From: Exiguobacterium acetylicum
GTDB taxonomy: Bacteria; Bacillota; Bacilli; Exiguobacteriales; Exiguobacteriaceae
Reading direction: 5' to 3'
Length of the DNA: 64,000 nt
NCBI RefSeq assembly: GCF_022170825.1
Contig: NZ_CP081879.1
Span: 62,001-126,000, forward strand
The position numbers and the translations under genes are program-made. The notes below the pieces were generated by a model that was not told where the DNA came from, made no database searches, and was given only the letters and a program-made list of their open reading frames with translations. Within the stretch, counting starts at the first letter, position 1. The number at the start of each line of letters is the position of its first letter. This document shows positions 26,833 to 35,075 of the stretch, piece after piece.

Positions 26833-27905
26833 GCGATGGCCAATTTTTCCGAGAGTCGTCTCAGACGCTCATTGAGATAGAGGACCGGGGACTGGAAGAA
26901 GAGACTATAGACGTCCGTCTCCTGCAGGCGTTCCCCGTAGCGGAGGAAGTCGTTCCGGATCGAACGTAAGACCTCGTCACAGGCCTCGAACCCATACGTG
27001 TCGCTGAGCGACTTGAGGGAGGACTGAGGCACCTCGAGCAGGTCGAAGTCGACGAAATCACGAGCCACCTCACGAAGGTCGAACCAACCGATGAGCGTGC
27101 TCGCGCGTTCCGCCTCGCGGATGCGTCTGCTGTCGACCTTCTCCCCGATCTTCATCTGGAACATGAGCGGACGTGTGACGGTATGTATGCGTCGCTTGAG
27201 CGAGATGTTGTCCTTGACGGCCGACAAGAAGTCCTTCGTGTCCTCGACGAGTTGCACGTCGAAGAGGCGTGAGAGCTGGTCGAGCATGCCCTTCACCGCA
27301 AGACGATGGCCACAATAGCGAGGGAGGAAGCCCTTCACCTCATCATAGGTGAGGATGGCCTTCTCCTGGGACTGGACATGGATGTCCCGTTCCACCTGTA
27401 CGAGGGCACGCAATGCCACGCGCAGGATGTTGACGTGGTCGATCTCCATGAGATGACGAATCATCCCACACCAGATGGAGGTATATCCCGTCTTCGAAGC
27501 GAAGCTGCCGGATTCTTCCGTGAGGTCACGATAGTTGGAGAGGTAGTCGACGAGCTCGATCGATAGGACGCCGGTGAAATGGAAGTCATACCGGATGAGT
27601 CCTGCCTCCTCGAACAGACGGAGGTTGTCGTGCAACGAACGGACGGAGGTCCGGGCATGGTCCGCGAGAGTCTCGCTCTCGACGAGGGACAACATGCCCT
27701 TGTCGTCACAATGCGAGAGAAGCGTGAGAAGATGACGGATCCGCGACTTCGTCCATTTCAGGGCGAGGAACGGTCCCGGGATGTTATAGTGATGCTGTTC
27801 ATACATGAAGCCTTCTTCTCGTTTCGTCCAACGCGTCAGACCGCTCATGGCAATCAACACCTTGTTCGCGACCAATACGTGTCTGTTCTGCTGATTCATC
27901 GACAT
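26829..27905 (-). CDS. Putative plasmid replication initiator, winged-helix
   Basis: This 358-residue protein has an N-terminal segment rich in aromatic residues and basic patches (LTRWTKREEGFMYEQ, LKWTKSRIRHLLTLLSHCDDKG). A winged-helix-like region follows (about 65-110, LADHARTSVRSLHDNLRLFE, EAGLIRYDFHF), with further helical domains. I do not recognise the exact family. Position is the main clue: it is transcribed away from nine iterons that begin 70 bases upstream and is followed by the ParA operon, the classic layout of an iteron-controlled plasmid replicon. GGGGAGG precedes the ATG. Confidence 0.6.
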   Translation of the reverse strand: MSMNQQNRHVLVANKVLIAMSGLTRWTKREEGFMYEQHHYNIPGPFLALKWTKSRIRHLLTLLSHCDDKGMLSLVESETLADHARTSVRSLHDNLRLFEEAGLIRYDFHFTGVLSIELVDYLSNYRDLTEESGSFASKTGYTSIWCGMIRHLMEIDHVNILRVALRALVQVERDIHVQSQEKAILTYDEVKGFLPRYCGHRLAVKGMLDQLSRLFDVQLVEDTKDFLSAVKDNISLKRRIHTVTRPLMFQMKIGEKVDSRRIREAERASTLIGWFDLREVARDFVDFDLLEVPQSSLKSLSDTYGFEACDEVLRSIRNDFLRYGERLQETDVYSLFFQSPVLYLNERLRRLSEKLAIA

Positions 27906-27974
27906 TGCCTACACCTCCCCTACTCTGGACTATTAAGCCTAGTATCCTGTCCTTGAGGAGAACTGTCAAAACGC

Positions 27975-28511
27975 GTCTCCGGTACGGTGAAAGACGACCA
28001 ACACGTCAGGAACGTTGATATGAAGCCGTTTCCATGAGTCAAAAAGATGTCATTTCGGTACGGTCGATTACGACCAAAACCGAAGGAATCCCCACATGAA
28101 GCCATCCACGGCTCCTCTTCGCCAGTATTTTTAAGGCATTCTGACTGATGGATGTCGCTCCGGTACGGTAAAAGGCGACCAGAACAAGAAAAGTGTCGTT
28201 CCAGTACGGCGCTGGACGACCAGAACAAGAAAAAGTGTCGTTCTGGTACGGTGAAAGACGACAATTCTTGCTGTTGGAGGTTCTAAAAAAAAATTGAAAA
28301 ATCTCAGAAAATCTTTGGAATGTCGTTCTAGTACGGGGATTCACGACCATTCTTTCAAAAATGTCGTTCCGGTACGGTGACAAGCGACCAAAACATGAAA
28401 GATGTCATTTCGGTACGGTCAAAAACGACAAAAGTCATCCGAAATCGATGAATGTGTGTCGTTCTGGTACGGTAATGGACGACCATAATCAAAAATTGGT
28501 CGTTTTACGAC
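27975..28511. repeat. Iteron array (nine full copies plus a partial)
   Basis: Repeats with consensus GTCGTTCYGGTACGGT, five variable bases, then ACGACC begin at 27975, 28049, 28154, 28195, 28237, 28322, 28363, 28404 and 28458. A reduced copy lies at 28499-28511 and a degenerate one near 28674-28696. Several neighbours are 41-42 bases apart, about four helical turns, which puts them on one face of the DNA. Each unit is itself a dyad (GTCGT...ACGAC). The array lies just upstream of the 358-residue gene and is probably a replication origin or copy-control/incompatibility region. Confidence 0.9.
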
Positions 28512-28887
28512 ATAATTCGACATATGCATTGATTCCAATCTGATGGACCTCTCATCAGGACTACAATGCGTAATCAGACTAAAATTCTAAATAATGAGAA
28601 CTTATGTTCTTACTTTTTTTGTCTTGATGATCATCCTAAAACTAACGATCAAGATTGTCTGTCGGAACCGGTAAGTAGAGTACGGTACGTGACGACCAAA
28701 AAGTCTATTCCCCTCCTATGGATTCTTTTCGTCTGTGAATACGACCGAAATAAGCCTCATGTCGACGAGTCCTTCAGTCTGACGAATCACCATCAAAACT
28801 GACGGAGGTTCTTCATGAAGGAAATCATCAGTTCGAATGCCATACGGATGGGAATCAGTCAATAACATGACATCTAAGGTGGAGAAG

Positions 28888-29073
28888 ATGTTCAATCTAA
28901 GCTTAGGCGTCGCGTTCTTATTGGTATCAACATTGTTCTTACTCTCCTGCGTCACCTTTCACCTCGCCTTGGTGATTGAATCGGGAAAACTATCATTGGG
29001 TCTAGAAGAAATGAGGAAATCAGAAAAGAAGCATGCGGAACCTCCAGCCATATGGACAACCTTATCAGACTGA
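28888..29073 (+). CDS. Small single-pass membrane protein, 61 aa
   Basis: A hydrophobic segment (LGVAFLLVSTLFLLSCVTF, about 6-24) is followed by a charged tail. GGTGGAG sits about five bases before the ATG at 28888, which makes it better than two earlier in-frame ATGs. The function is unknown; many plasmids carry such peptides. Confidence 0.5.
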   Translation: MFNLSLGVAFLLVSTLFLLSCVTFHLALVIESGKLSLGLEEMRKSEKKHAEPPAIWTTLSD

Positions 29074-29109
29074 AATGGCTGAGTACTGAGATGGATGGGG
29101 ACGAGAAGG

Positions 29110-29226
29110 ATGGAGTACGAGACGAAATTCAATCAGGTAGTGATCGACGAAGAGCGTGGACGTGAGGAACGGATGAATGAAGAGATTGAAGACATATTCG
29201 AAAGTTCGAGGAAAACAGATATCTAG
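29110..29226 (+). CDS. Possible small acidic/charged peptide, 38 aa
   Basis: A short ORF (MEYETKFNQVVIDEERGREE and on to TDI) with GGGGA eight bases upstream. It is composition-plausible but too short to judge. Confidence 0.3.
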   Translation: MEYETKFNQVVIDEERGREERMNEEIEDIFESSRKTDI

Positions 29227-29286
29227 GCAGTACATAAGAATCAAGTAGTGATGCGGACATAAAACGATAAGATGTTTGGAGATGGA

Positions 29287-29324
29287 AGAAGAGCGTACGG
29301 AGGAAGAAATCCGTACGCTCTTCT
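29287..29324. terminator. Perfect 15-bp stem-loop
   Basis: AGAAGAGCGTACGGA (29287-29301) pairs perfectly with TCCGTACGCTCTTCT (29310-29324) around an 8-base loop. No T tract follows on either strand, so it is either a terminator without one or a structured RNA or binding element. Nothing else stands out in 29227-29492. Confidence 0.55.
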
Positions 29325-29492
29325 ATTAAAAAATAAGACAATACCCTCATTATAGAGACAATAAAGAAAGAACTAAAGAGAGAACACGTCATCCTTTTGT
29401 AGAGAAAGAATGACGACTAGGATACATCATGTAGACGCTCGTCCCCTCGTGGACGGGTTCATGATTAGCGTTTCTAAGAATGAACCCTCATC

Positions 29493-29828
29493 TCAGAGCG
29501 AGGAGAAGTCGAAGAGAAGAGTATACCCGAATGTATTGAGAGGGTCTTCTTCTCCTGTACGGGGAACGCGCGTGACGGAAATCCCCTTCAAGCGGAAGTA
29601 TCGGATGAGTGATTCACCGAAGCTCTCATGTAATAGAGGGAACTCTTCATCGAAATCTACTGTCGTGGAGTGGATATCTCTTTCCTTTAGTCGTCTGAAG
29701 CGGAAGGTGAGTCGGTTAATGACTTGTAGTGCTGCACGGTTTTCCTGCAGTCCTTCGATCATCTGTATATCTTCTTCCGAGAGTCTCTCCTTATACGGAA
29801 GAGGAGTCAGGTGTTCTGGATTGATCAT
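29493..29828 (-). CDS. Hypothetical protein, 111 aa
   Basis: I do not recognise this protein. It is soluble and charged, with MINPEHLTPLPYKERLSEED at the start. GGAGG lies nine bases before the ATG at 29828, which favours this start over the ATG 54 bases upstream. It is on the same strand as the 477-residue gene, 82 bases after it, and probably in the same transcript. Confidence 0.6.
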   Translation of the reverse strand: MINPEHLTPLPYKERLSEEDIQMIEGLQENRAALQVINRLTFRFRRLKERDIHSTTVDFDEEFPLLHESFGESLIRYFRLKGISVTRVPRTGEEDPLNTFGYTLLFDFSSL

Positions 29829-29910
29829 GTGGGCATGCCTCCTTGAAAGATGAAGTTTTTGTTGCCCCAGAGGAGCAAACATCGTTAGCAGTCGAGCTAG
29901 GAAGAGTCAC

Positions 29911-31344
29911 TCAAAGCAAGAGCACGTTGCTCCGATCGTCGAGTTCCCATCTCTCGAGCGGATGGAAGTAGAGGAAATAGTAATCCCCTGAACGATGCCA
30001 GTCCTGGATGATGAAGTCGAGCTCCTTGATCCGATCGAGGTTCGTCTCGAGCTCCTTCAGGTTCTCGGCCTTCCGACTCTTGTTGAAGCGGATGGAATGG
30101 GTGAACTGTCGCCAGTGTCGCTTCGCCGGCATCTCCTCCTTGAGCTGGAACGAGGAGAGACGTTCCTTCTGCAGGACGAACGACAGATGATAGGCGAACG
30201 TCCCCTTCAGTCGTTCGATTTGTTCCCCGTAGATGCTGATGATCTGTTGCTTGAGCAGGTCGTCATAGACCTCCTCCGAGACGGTCACGGTGATCTGTGT
30301 GTCCCGCTGTATGGCGGACGCCCCACTTATCTTGACGGAGGAGAACAGACCGAAGATGGAAAGGTCGCCCTCCTCGTTACGGACCGCAACCCGATAGTAT
30401 CCCAGCTTGACGAGACGCTGCGTCGTAAGGGCATAGCTCTTCCCGCTATCGTTGCCATAAATCTTCTTGACGAGCTTCGAGATCGGGAACACGATCTTCC
30501 GGTTCGTCTGGAACGAGATATCGCGATAGGATAGTATCTCGTTGAATGCCTCGAAATCGCGCGAATCAAGGTCAGGTACCTTCCCGTCGAGTTCTGCCAG
30601 GAATTCATTGCTGACGAGGACGGATAGATTGTTCGGTACGCCCTGCTTGTATTTCGGTACGACGGCAGAATAGTCGTGTAGGTCGAGCGAGAGGTCCATC
30701 AAGGTCCCCTCCCCTTGGTTGAACTTCTCCGTCGTGTTCTTCATGCGATCGGCCAGACCGAAGAACGGGACGGTGATCGAGGTGGATGTCGCGACGTGCG
30801 CCTTCGGTTGCACTCGCTTCAGTCCCTTCGCGACCTCACCGATGACCATCAGGACGTCGGTCCGCATGGTGCTCGTCCGTTGGTTCTTCGTCTTCTGCCC
30901 CCAATGTGGATACGTATGGATGAGGAGGTTGTTGTTCTCGGCCCATTCCTCGAGTTCGCGAATATGTTCTTTCATGAGGTCCTCGACACTGTCGGCAGAG
31001 AACTTTCGTTGGAAGCCTTCCTTGCCTGAAATGTCCCAGAACTCGAGATACATCTTATGCAATCCCCTAAGCTCTTTCATCGGCCCCTTATTCTCGACAT
31101 AGTTTCGGATGGCGGATCTGACCCATCTTCTCTTCAGTTTCTTGAACGAGTAGTAGCGGAGCTTCGTATAGACGTCCTCCTCGTTCTGGAACTCATAACA
31201 TTCTTCATAGAGCTGATTGACGTAAGCCTCGACGTCGACGATGTCGATCGAGGCGAGTTGTTCGGTGACGTCGTTCTCAAGCAACGTCTTGGCCGCCTGA
31301 GAAACGACGAGCTGTCGGTGTTGGACGGATGAAGAACTGTCCAT
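29911..31344 (-). CDS. Putative plasmid replication or maintenance protein, 477 aa
   Basis: I do not recognise a named family with certainty. The N-terminal ~130 residues are helical and basic (RYYSFKKLKRRWVRSAIRNY). The C-terminal half holds winged-helix-like units, for example FPISKLVKKIYGND ... TQRLVKLGYYRVAVR, and one around KRHWRQFTHSIRFNKSRKAE. Two winged helices are typical of Rep initiators of theta plasmids. It lies next to a 1.5-kb non-coding region with six long palindromes and a parS site, which fits a replication or segregation role. GGGGG lies nine bases before the ATG. Confidence 0.5.
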   Translation of the reverse strand: MDSSSSVQHRQLVVSQAAKTLLENDVTEQLASIDIVDVEAYVNQLYEECYEFQNEEDVYTKLRYYSFKKLKRRWVRSAIRNYVENKGPMKELRGLHKMYLEFWDISGKEGFQRKFSADSVEDLMKEHIRELEEWAENNNLLIHTYPHWGQKTKNQRTSTMRTDVLMVIGEVAKGLKRVQPKAHVATSTSITVPFFGLADRMKNTTEKFNQGEGTLMDLSLDLHDYSAVVPKYKQGVPNNLSVLVSNEFLAELDGKVPDLDSRDFEAFNEILSYRDISFQTNRKIVFPISKLVKKIYGNDSGKSYALTTQRLVKLGYYRVAVRNEEGDLSIFGLFSSVKISGASAIQRDTQITVTVSEEVYDDLLKQQIISIYGEQIERLKGTFAYHLSFVLQKERLSSFQLKEEMPAKRHWRQFTHSIRFNKSRKAENLKELETNLDRIKELDFIIQDWHRSGDYYFLYFHPLERWELDDRSNVLLL

Positions 31345-31410
31345 GGTACATCGCCCCCTTTTTTCGATACATCTAGCATATCATGTCATGCGATGTACGG
31401 GGAAACGTGA

Positions 31411-31440
31411 CAAAAAGTATGCGCCGGCGCATACTTTTTG
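31411..31440. repeat. Palindrome copy 1
   Basis: A perfect 30-base palindrome centred on GTATGCGCCGGCGCATAC with A and T runs at its ends. It is the first of six copies between 31411 and 32864. Confidence 0.95.
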
Positions 31441-31755
31441 GTGGAAGAACTCGTCGAGGGATCAGGACTACCGCCGTCTTGTAGTCGACATTTCATTTTA
31501 GGAACGCCGGAATCGTTGATAAGACATGACCATAGGAATCGAGAATCGTGGATCCGGACGCACGTTCATCATCCCCAGATGCAAACAGTATGTGACGTGT
31601 ATCGATGATTACTATATCAGGATCGCGGTCTGTTGGATTGTGGTTCGTATTTAGAACACTAGAATACGCAGGTGTCCATCAATCATCTTGAGTCGATGAG
31701 TGGTGATGATGCGATTACTGATTACTATAGAAATGATTGTTTGTCTGCTCTTCCG

Positions 31756-31785
31756 AAAAAAGTATGCGCCGGCGCATACTTTTTT
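31756..31785. repeat. Palindrome copy 2
   Basis: A perfect 30-base palindrome with the same 18-base core; 345 bases from copy 1. Confidence 0.95.
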
Positions 31786-31973
31786 GTGGTCAGAACGACG
31801 AAACAGATGGAAGAAATCATCAGTAATGTAGAGACATCGAAATACATAAGTCGATGGGTTTAATAAGTAAGAAAATAGACAGCTTGATCGACGCCATGAA
31901 TGAATGTCGGAAAGAATTAAGACTGAAGAACGACTTCATCAAAATGGATAGGCTCCCGCATGACGAGGACGGG

Positions 31974-32001
31974 AAAAAGTATGCGCCGGCGCATACTTTT
32001 T
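31974..32001. repeat. Palindrome copy 3
   Basis: A perfect 28-base palindrome with the same core; 218 bases from copy 2. Confidence 0.95.
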
Positions 32002-32226
32002 TACAAGATCCTTCCGTATTTCTTCATATAAGACAAGTGGGCATGTATCATACCTGACCTAGATAATCATCCATCTACGAATGATGTTTGCGTCCCCCCG
32101 GAGAATCAGAGGAGGGGCTAGTCCAGCCACTGGTGGTCATGTCGTAGAACAAAGAAACTCCGAATAGGAATCATGAATTGATTCAGACAGGAATGGATGC
32201 ATGGATGAGGAGATTTAGCGACTAGT

Positions 32227-32258
32227 AGAAAAAGTATGCGCCGGCGCATACTTTTTCT
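32227..32258. repeat. Palindrome copy 4
   Basis: A perfect 32-base palindrome, the longest copy; 253 bases from copy 3. Confidence 0.95.
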
Positions 32259-32479
32259 TATTTCACGTACCATATTCATAATGAATATTCAATTAGTCAC
32301 GGGGGATTGCTCATACCTATACCAAAGGCAGAAACATGTCTTCAAACCTCTAAACGGATAGGGGGAGGCAAAGGAGGCAACAATCAATTCTGGAACTTAG
32401 TCAGATTGACAAGGCGAAGGATGTCACAGGAACGATGAAATTGAATCGAAGGATAAGGATGAGTGATCATGCCAAACGA

Positions 32480-32495
32480 TGTTTCACGTGAAACA
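32480..32495. other. Perfect chromosomal-type parS site
   Basis: TGTTTCACGTGAAACA is identical to the Bacillota chromosomal parS consensus bound by ParB/Spo0J. It lies in the gene-free stretch 31345-32868, between palindrome copies 4 and 5. No Spo0J-type ParB is encoded in the window, so I infer it would recruit the host chromosomal ParB. Confidence 0.9.
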
Positions 32496-32670
32496 AGATG
32501 ATGCACATCTTCGAGAGTCCTCGATTCGTCAGAAGCCGGGATGATGTGAGGAGGGATCTGGTAAATGGATGGGCTCATGAATCAAAATGGTCGATGGTAT
32601 GGCGTCAGAGGGTGGCATGTGAGAAGTACTAATACATATGGATTTCATACGAGACATTCTATGCTGAGTA

Positions 32671-32696
32671 AAAAGTATGCGCCGGCGCATACTTTT
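32671..32696. repeat. Palindrome copy 5
   Basis: A perfect 26-base palindrome with the same core; 444 bases from copy 4, with parS in the gap. Confidence 0.95.
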
Positions 32697-32834
32697 CGTC
32701 CATTCGCCCTGCTGAAAAGAATACTATCTTTATGACCTCGACATATCTATACGTCGCTTCATTCTTATGGTCTGGAATGGAACGGGAGAGAGCATTCAGG
32801 AACGTACATGTGAAAGTAAAAAAGATGAGGATGA

Positions 32835-32864
32835 AAAAAAGTATGCGCCGGCGCATACTTTTTT
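32835..32864. repeat. Palindrome copy 6, also a terminator for paralogue 4
   Basis: A perfect 30-base palindrome ending four bases from the stop of the minus-strand paralogue 4. Its GC stem plus T run on the minus strand would act as an intrinsic terminator. Between the six copies, 31345-32868 holds no ORF I would call a gene. Confidence 0.95.
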
Positions 32865-32868
32865 ACGT

Positions 32869-34860
32869 TCAATCCCCGTATACATGTCGGAGGAAGGAAT
32901 CCTTGTCTGAGAATAGTCGTGCCAGTTCGTCCGAGACGTAAATCCCAGTGTCCTTGAGGATCCGAAGCACTTGCTCCTCTACAGGTAGAAAACCATAGCG
33001 CTCCTCCAGGCGATGGAGGTAGTCATCGATTGGTTCTCCATCCTCGACATGAGAGGACAAAAAGCCCTCGGCCGAATGACGGATCCGTCTTCGGTTCCGA
33101 TAGTAGACGGTGCCTCCAGGAATGTACAACGTACGCAGCAAGGGACTCCTGCGCAACACGCTCTCGAAGAAGGTGGAATCAAAACCTAGTCCGTAGATCG
33201 CATGACCTCGCCCCAGGCCTGCTGCCATAGAGGAGCTGATGAACTCCTCATGAGGTAACCTCTCGAGAAGCCAGGAGACGTATCCCTCAAGTTCGGAAGA
33301 GGACAGACCGGAACCGAACAATCTGGACACACGGAGAAAGACGTCAGGCTCCACCTCTACGTACGAGACATCATCGAGGAGTAGGGAACGAAGATGGTGT
33401 TCCCAGTGCGCCCGTCGATGACCGCTCGTCGTGGCCGCCTCATCGGCCAAAACGCGGACGGATATGAACTCTGGATGAAGTCCGATCAATCCCTCGATGA
33501 ACTCACGTCTCGTCCTCATCCGTACGGCGATCTCTTCCCGAGAAAGGACGTGAAGTTCGTCGGAGGAGTGCTTCCGTCCGAGCATGTGCCTCAGCTCCAT
33601 CGGTGAATGGATGTCGAGTGAGCGTATCTCAGGGGACAATAGATCGTAGATGACCCGGGGCGTGAAGACACCACGTAATCCATCCAACTTGTCTGACAGT
33701 AGGCCGGATAGAACGTCTTCATCATAGGGAATCCTCAGACGCCGGACGTATCCCTCGGCACGAAGAAGGTGAGGAGAGACCCGTACGGCATCCTTCACCC
33801 GGTCCTTCGTGATTCCCAGGGTGTCCATGTGTCCATGTGGGTTGACGACGGTCGACATCCGCTTCGCGTCCCTCGCGATGACCGCTTCATCGATGGGGGA
33901 GTGACTATCCTCCGTCAAGGAGAGCAGGATGTTCTCGACATCGTAGTGTCGGACCGTTCCCGTGGCGGGGCAGACATAGGCATCCCGCATGCGAAGGAAA
34001 CGGGACAGTTGCCCGGCATCGAGGCCGGCGACGAAATCCTTGGAGCGCGTCTCCTGCACCCCACGTCCATGGAGGAGCTCGAGGTAACGGTCGATGCGGT
34101 CAGGGACCTCGAAGACGGTCTGGAACATGACGGGGTCCAGCGCATATGTCGCGAACACCTCTCCGAAGAGGTGGTTCTCTAAAATCTTCTCGTTCGGCCA
34201 TTCCCGTACAAGTGCGCGTAAGACATCGAGGGAGATCGTACCCGATTGTCCTCCTCCGACCAAATATCGACTCAGGACGTCGTCGCCATCGTGCCGTTGG
34301 ATGACGGAATCGAGAGGATATAGCTCGTCATCCCTCCCTTCGCCCGGGAAGGGGATGACGTTGAGCCCGTCCCGTCCATCATCCATCGAGGAAGCCCGAT
34401 TCTCATCGAACAGACCGAACTCCTGGATGGCACCGATGATGTTCCGGTAGAGGGTGGACGTCCCCTCGCCACGTGTCCGTTCACGGAACTCGAGGAACGA
34501 CATCGAGGAGAAGTCGACGAGCATGAATCCTCGTCTCCGGAGCAACGATTCGATCACGGCATACGGGATGGGATGCATCTGGGATATCGTCAGGTGATAG
34601 AGGTTCGCCCTGCGGCATAGCTCGCGGCACGTCTCCGCGCCGAGGTCGTCGACCATCCGGAAGAGGACCTTGGATTTCTCGGGGGACACGGGGATGTGGC
34701 TCCGGATGACCGGGTCCAATATGTCATCGAGCCTGACGCCGATCTCGCTCAGGGAACGGAGTACCGTATAGCCGCTGATGCCCATCGATTCCATCTCACG
34801 ATGCATCAATCCGAGTAGTTCGTACTCGCTCCATCTCTCATGGTGTCCTATGGTGTTCAT
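32869..34860 (-). CDS. Paralogue 4 of the shared-module family
   Basis: The 663-residue protein has one N-terminal unit (about 10-150; ANLYHLTISQ, IESLLRRRG, SMSFLEFRERTRGEGTSTLY) and a C-terminal module matching paralogues 1-3: YGLGFDSTFFESVLRRS, YIPGGTVYYRNRRRIRH and a terminal KDSFLRHVYGD. The sigma-4-like HTH of paralogues 1-3 is not visible; a shorter linker takes its place. It is more GC-rich than paralogue 3. AGGAGG lies six bases before the ATG at 34860, so the upstream in-frame ATG is rejected. It diverges from paralogue 5. Confidence 0.8.
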   Translation of the reverse strand: MNTIGHHERWSEYELLGLMHREMESMGISGYTVLRSLSEIGVRLDDILDPVIRSHIPVSPEKSKVLFRMVDDLGAETCRELCRRANLYHLTISQMHPIPYAVIESLLRRRGFMLVDFSSMSFLEFRERTRGEGTSTLYRNIIGAIQEFGLFDENRASSMDDGRDGLNVIPFPGEGRDDELYPLDSVIQRHDGDDVLSRYLVGGGQSGTISLDVLRALVREWPNEKILENHLFGEVFATYALDPVMFQTVFEVPDRIDRYLELLHGRGVQETRSKDFVAGLDAGQLSRFLRMRDAYVCPATGTVRHYDVENILLSLTEDSHSPIDEAVIARDAKRMSTVVNPHGHMDTLGITKDRVKDAVRVSPHLLRAEGYVRRLRIPYDEDVLSGLLSDKLDGLRGVFTPRVIYDLLSPEIRSLDIHSPMELRHMLGRKHSSDELHVLSREEIAVRMRTRREFIEGLIGLHPEFISVRVLADEAATTSGHRRAHWEHHLRSLLLDDVSYVEVEPDVFLRVSRLFGSGLSSSELEGYVSWLLERLPHEEFISSSMAAGLGRGHAIYGLGFDSTFFESVLRRSPLLRTLYIPGGTVYYRNRRRIRHSAEGFLSSHVEDGEPIDDYLHRLEERYGFLPVEEQVLRILKDTGIYVSDELARLFSDKDSFLRHVYGD

Positions 34861-34985
34861 GTGCAACCTCCTTCTCATAAAGAAGTACCTAAAGACGAAT
34901 CATCCTATACTTCGATTATAGAATGTGGACGAAAGGACGACCATATGAATTCGAATATGATGACAGGATTTTCTAGACACCAACG

Positions 34986-35013
34986 TTACTTTTCTCATAT
35001 AAAGTCATATAAT
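34986..35013 (+). promoter_or_regulatory. Possible promoter of paralogue 5
   Basis: A perfect TATAAT (35008-35013) has a weak -35 (TTACTT, 34986-34991) 16 bases upstream, in the divergent gap between paralogues 4 and 5. Confidence 0.45.
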
Positions 35014-35075
35014 GGATGTATGAGAAAGAGTAGGGAGGGGGGATTCCCTCCATCGATGAAAGGATGTAATCAGGA

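Noticed and set aside
27975-28511. Possible CRISPR array
   Set aside because: The repeats are degenerate, contain variable internal bases, have irregular spacing and no constant-length spacers or cas genes; iterons fit better.
29410-29853. A 147-codon + strand ORF
   Set aside because: It is antisense to the 111-residue gene at 29493-29828, which has a good ribosome binding site and follows the 477-residue gene.
31672-31863. A short + strand ORF spanning a palindrome
   Set aside because: It reads through palindrome copy 2, has no ribosome binding site and no sensible composition; the region is better read as non-coding.
32384-32578. A 64-codon minus-strand ORF containing the parS site
   Set aside because: No ribosome binding site and no coding bias; the parS palindrome explains the sequence.
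31411-32864. Palindromes as simple terminators only
   Set aside because: Five of six copies have no gene ending nearby, and the 18-base core is invariant, so termination cannot be the sole explanation.
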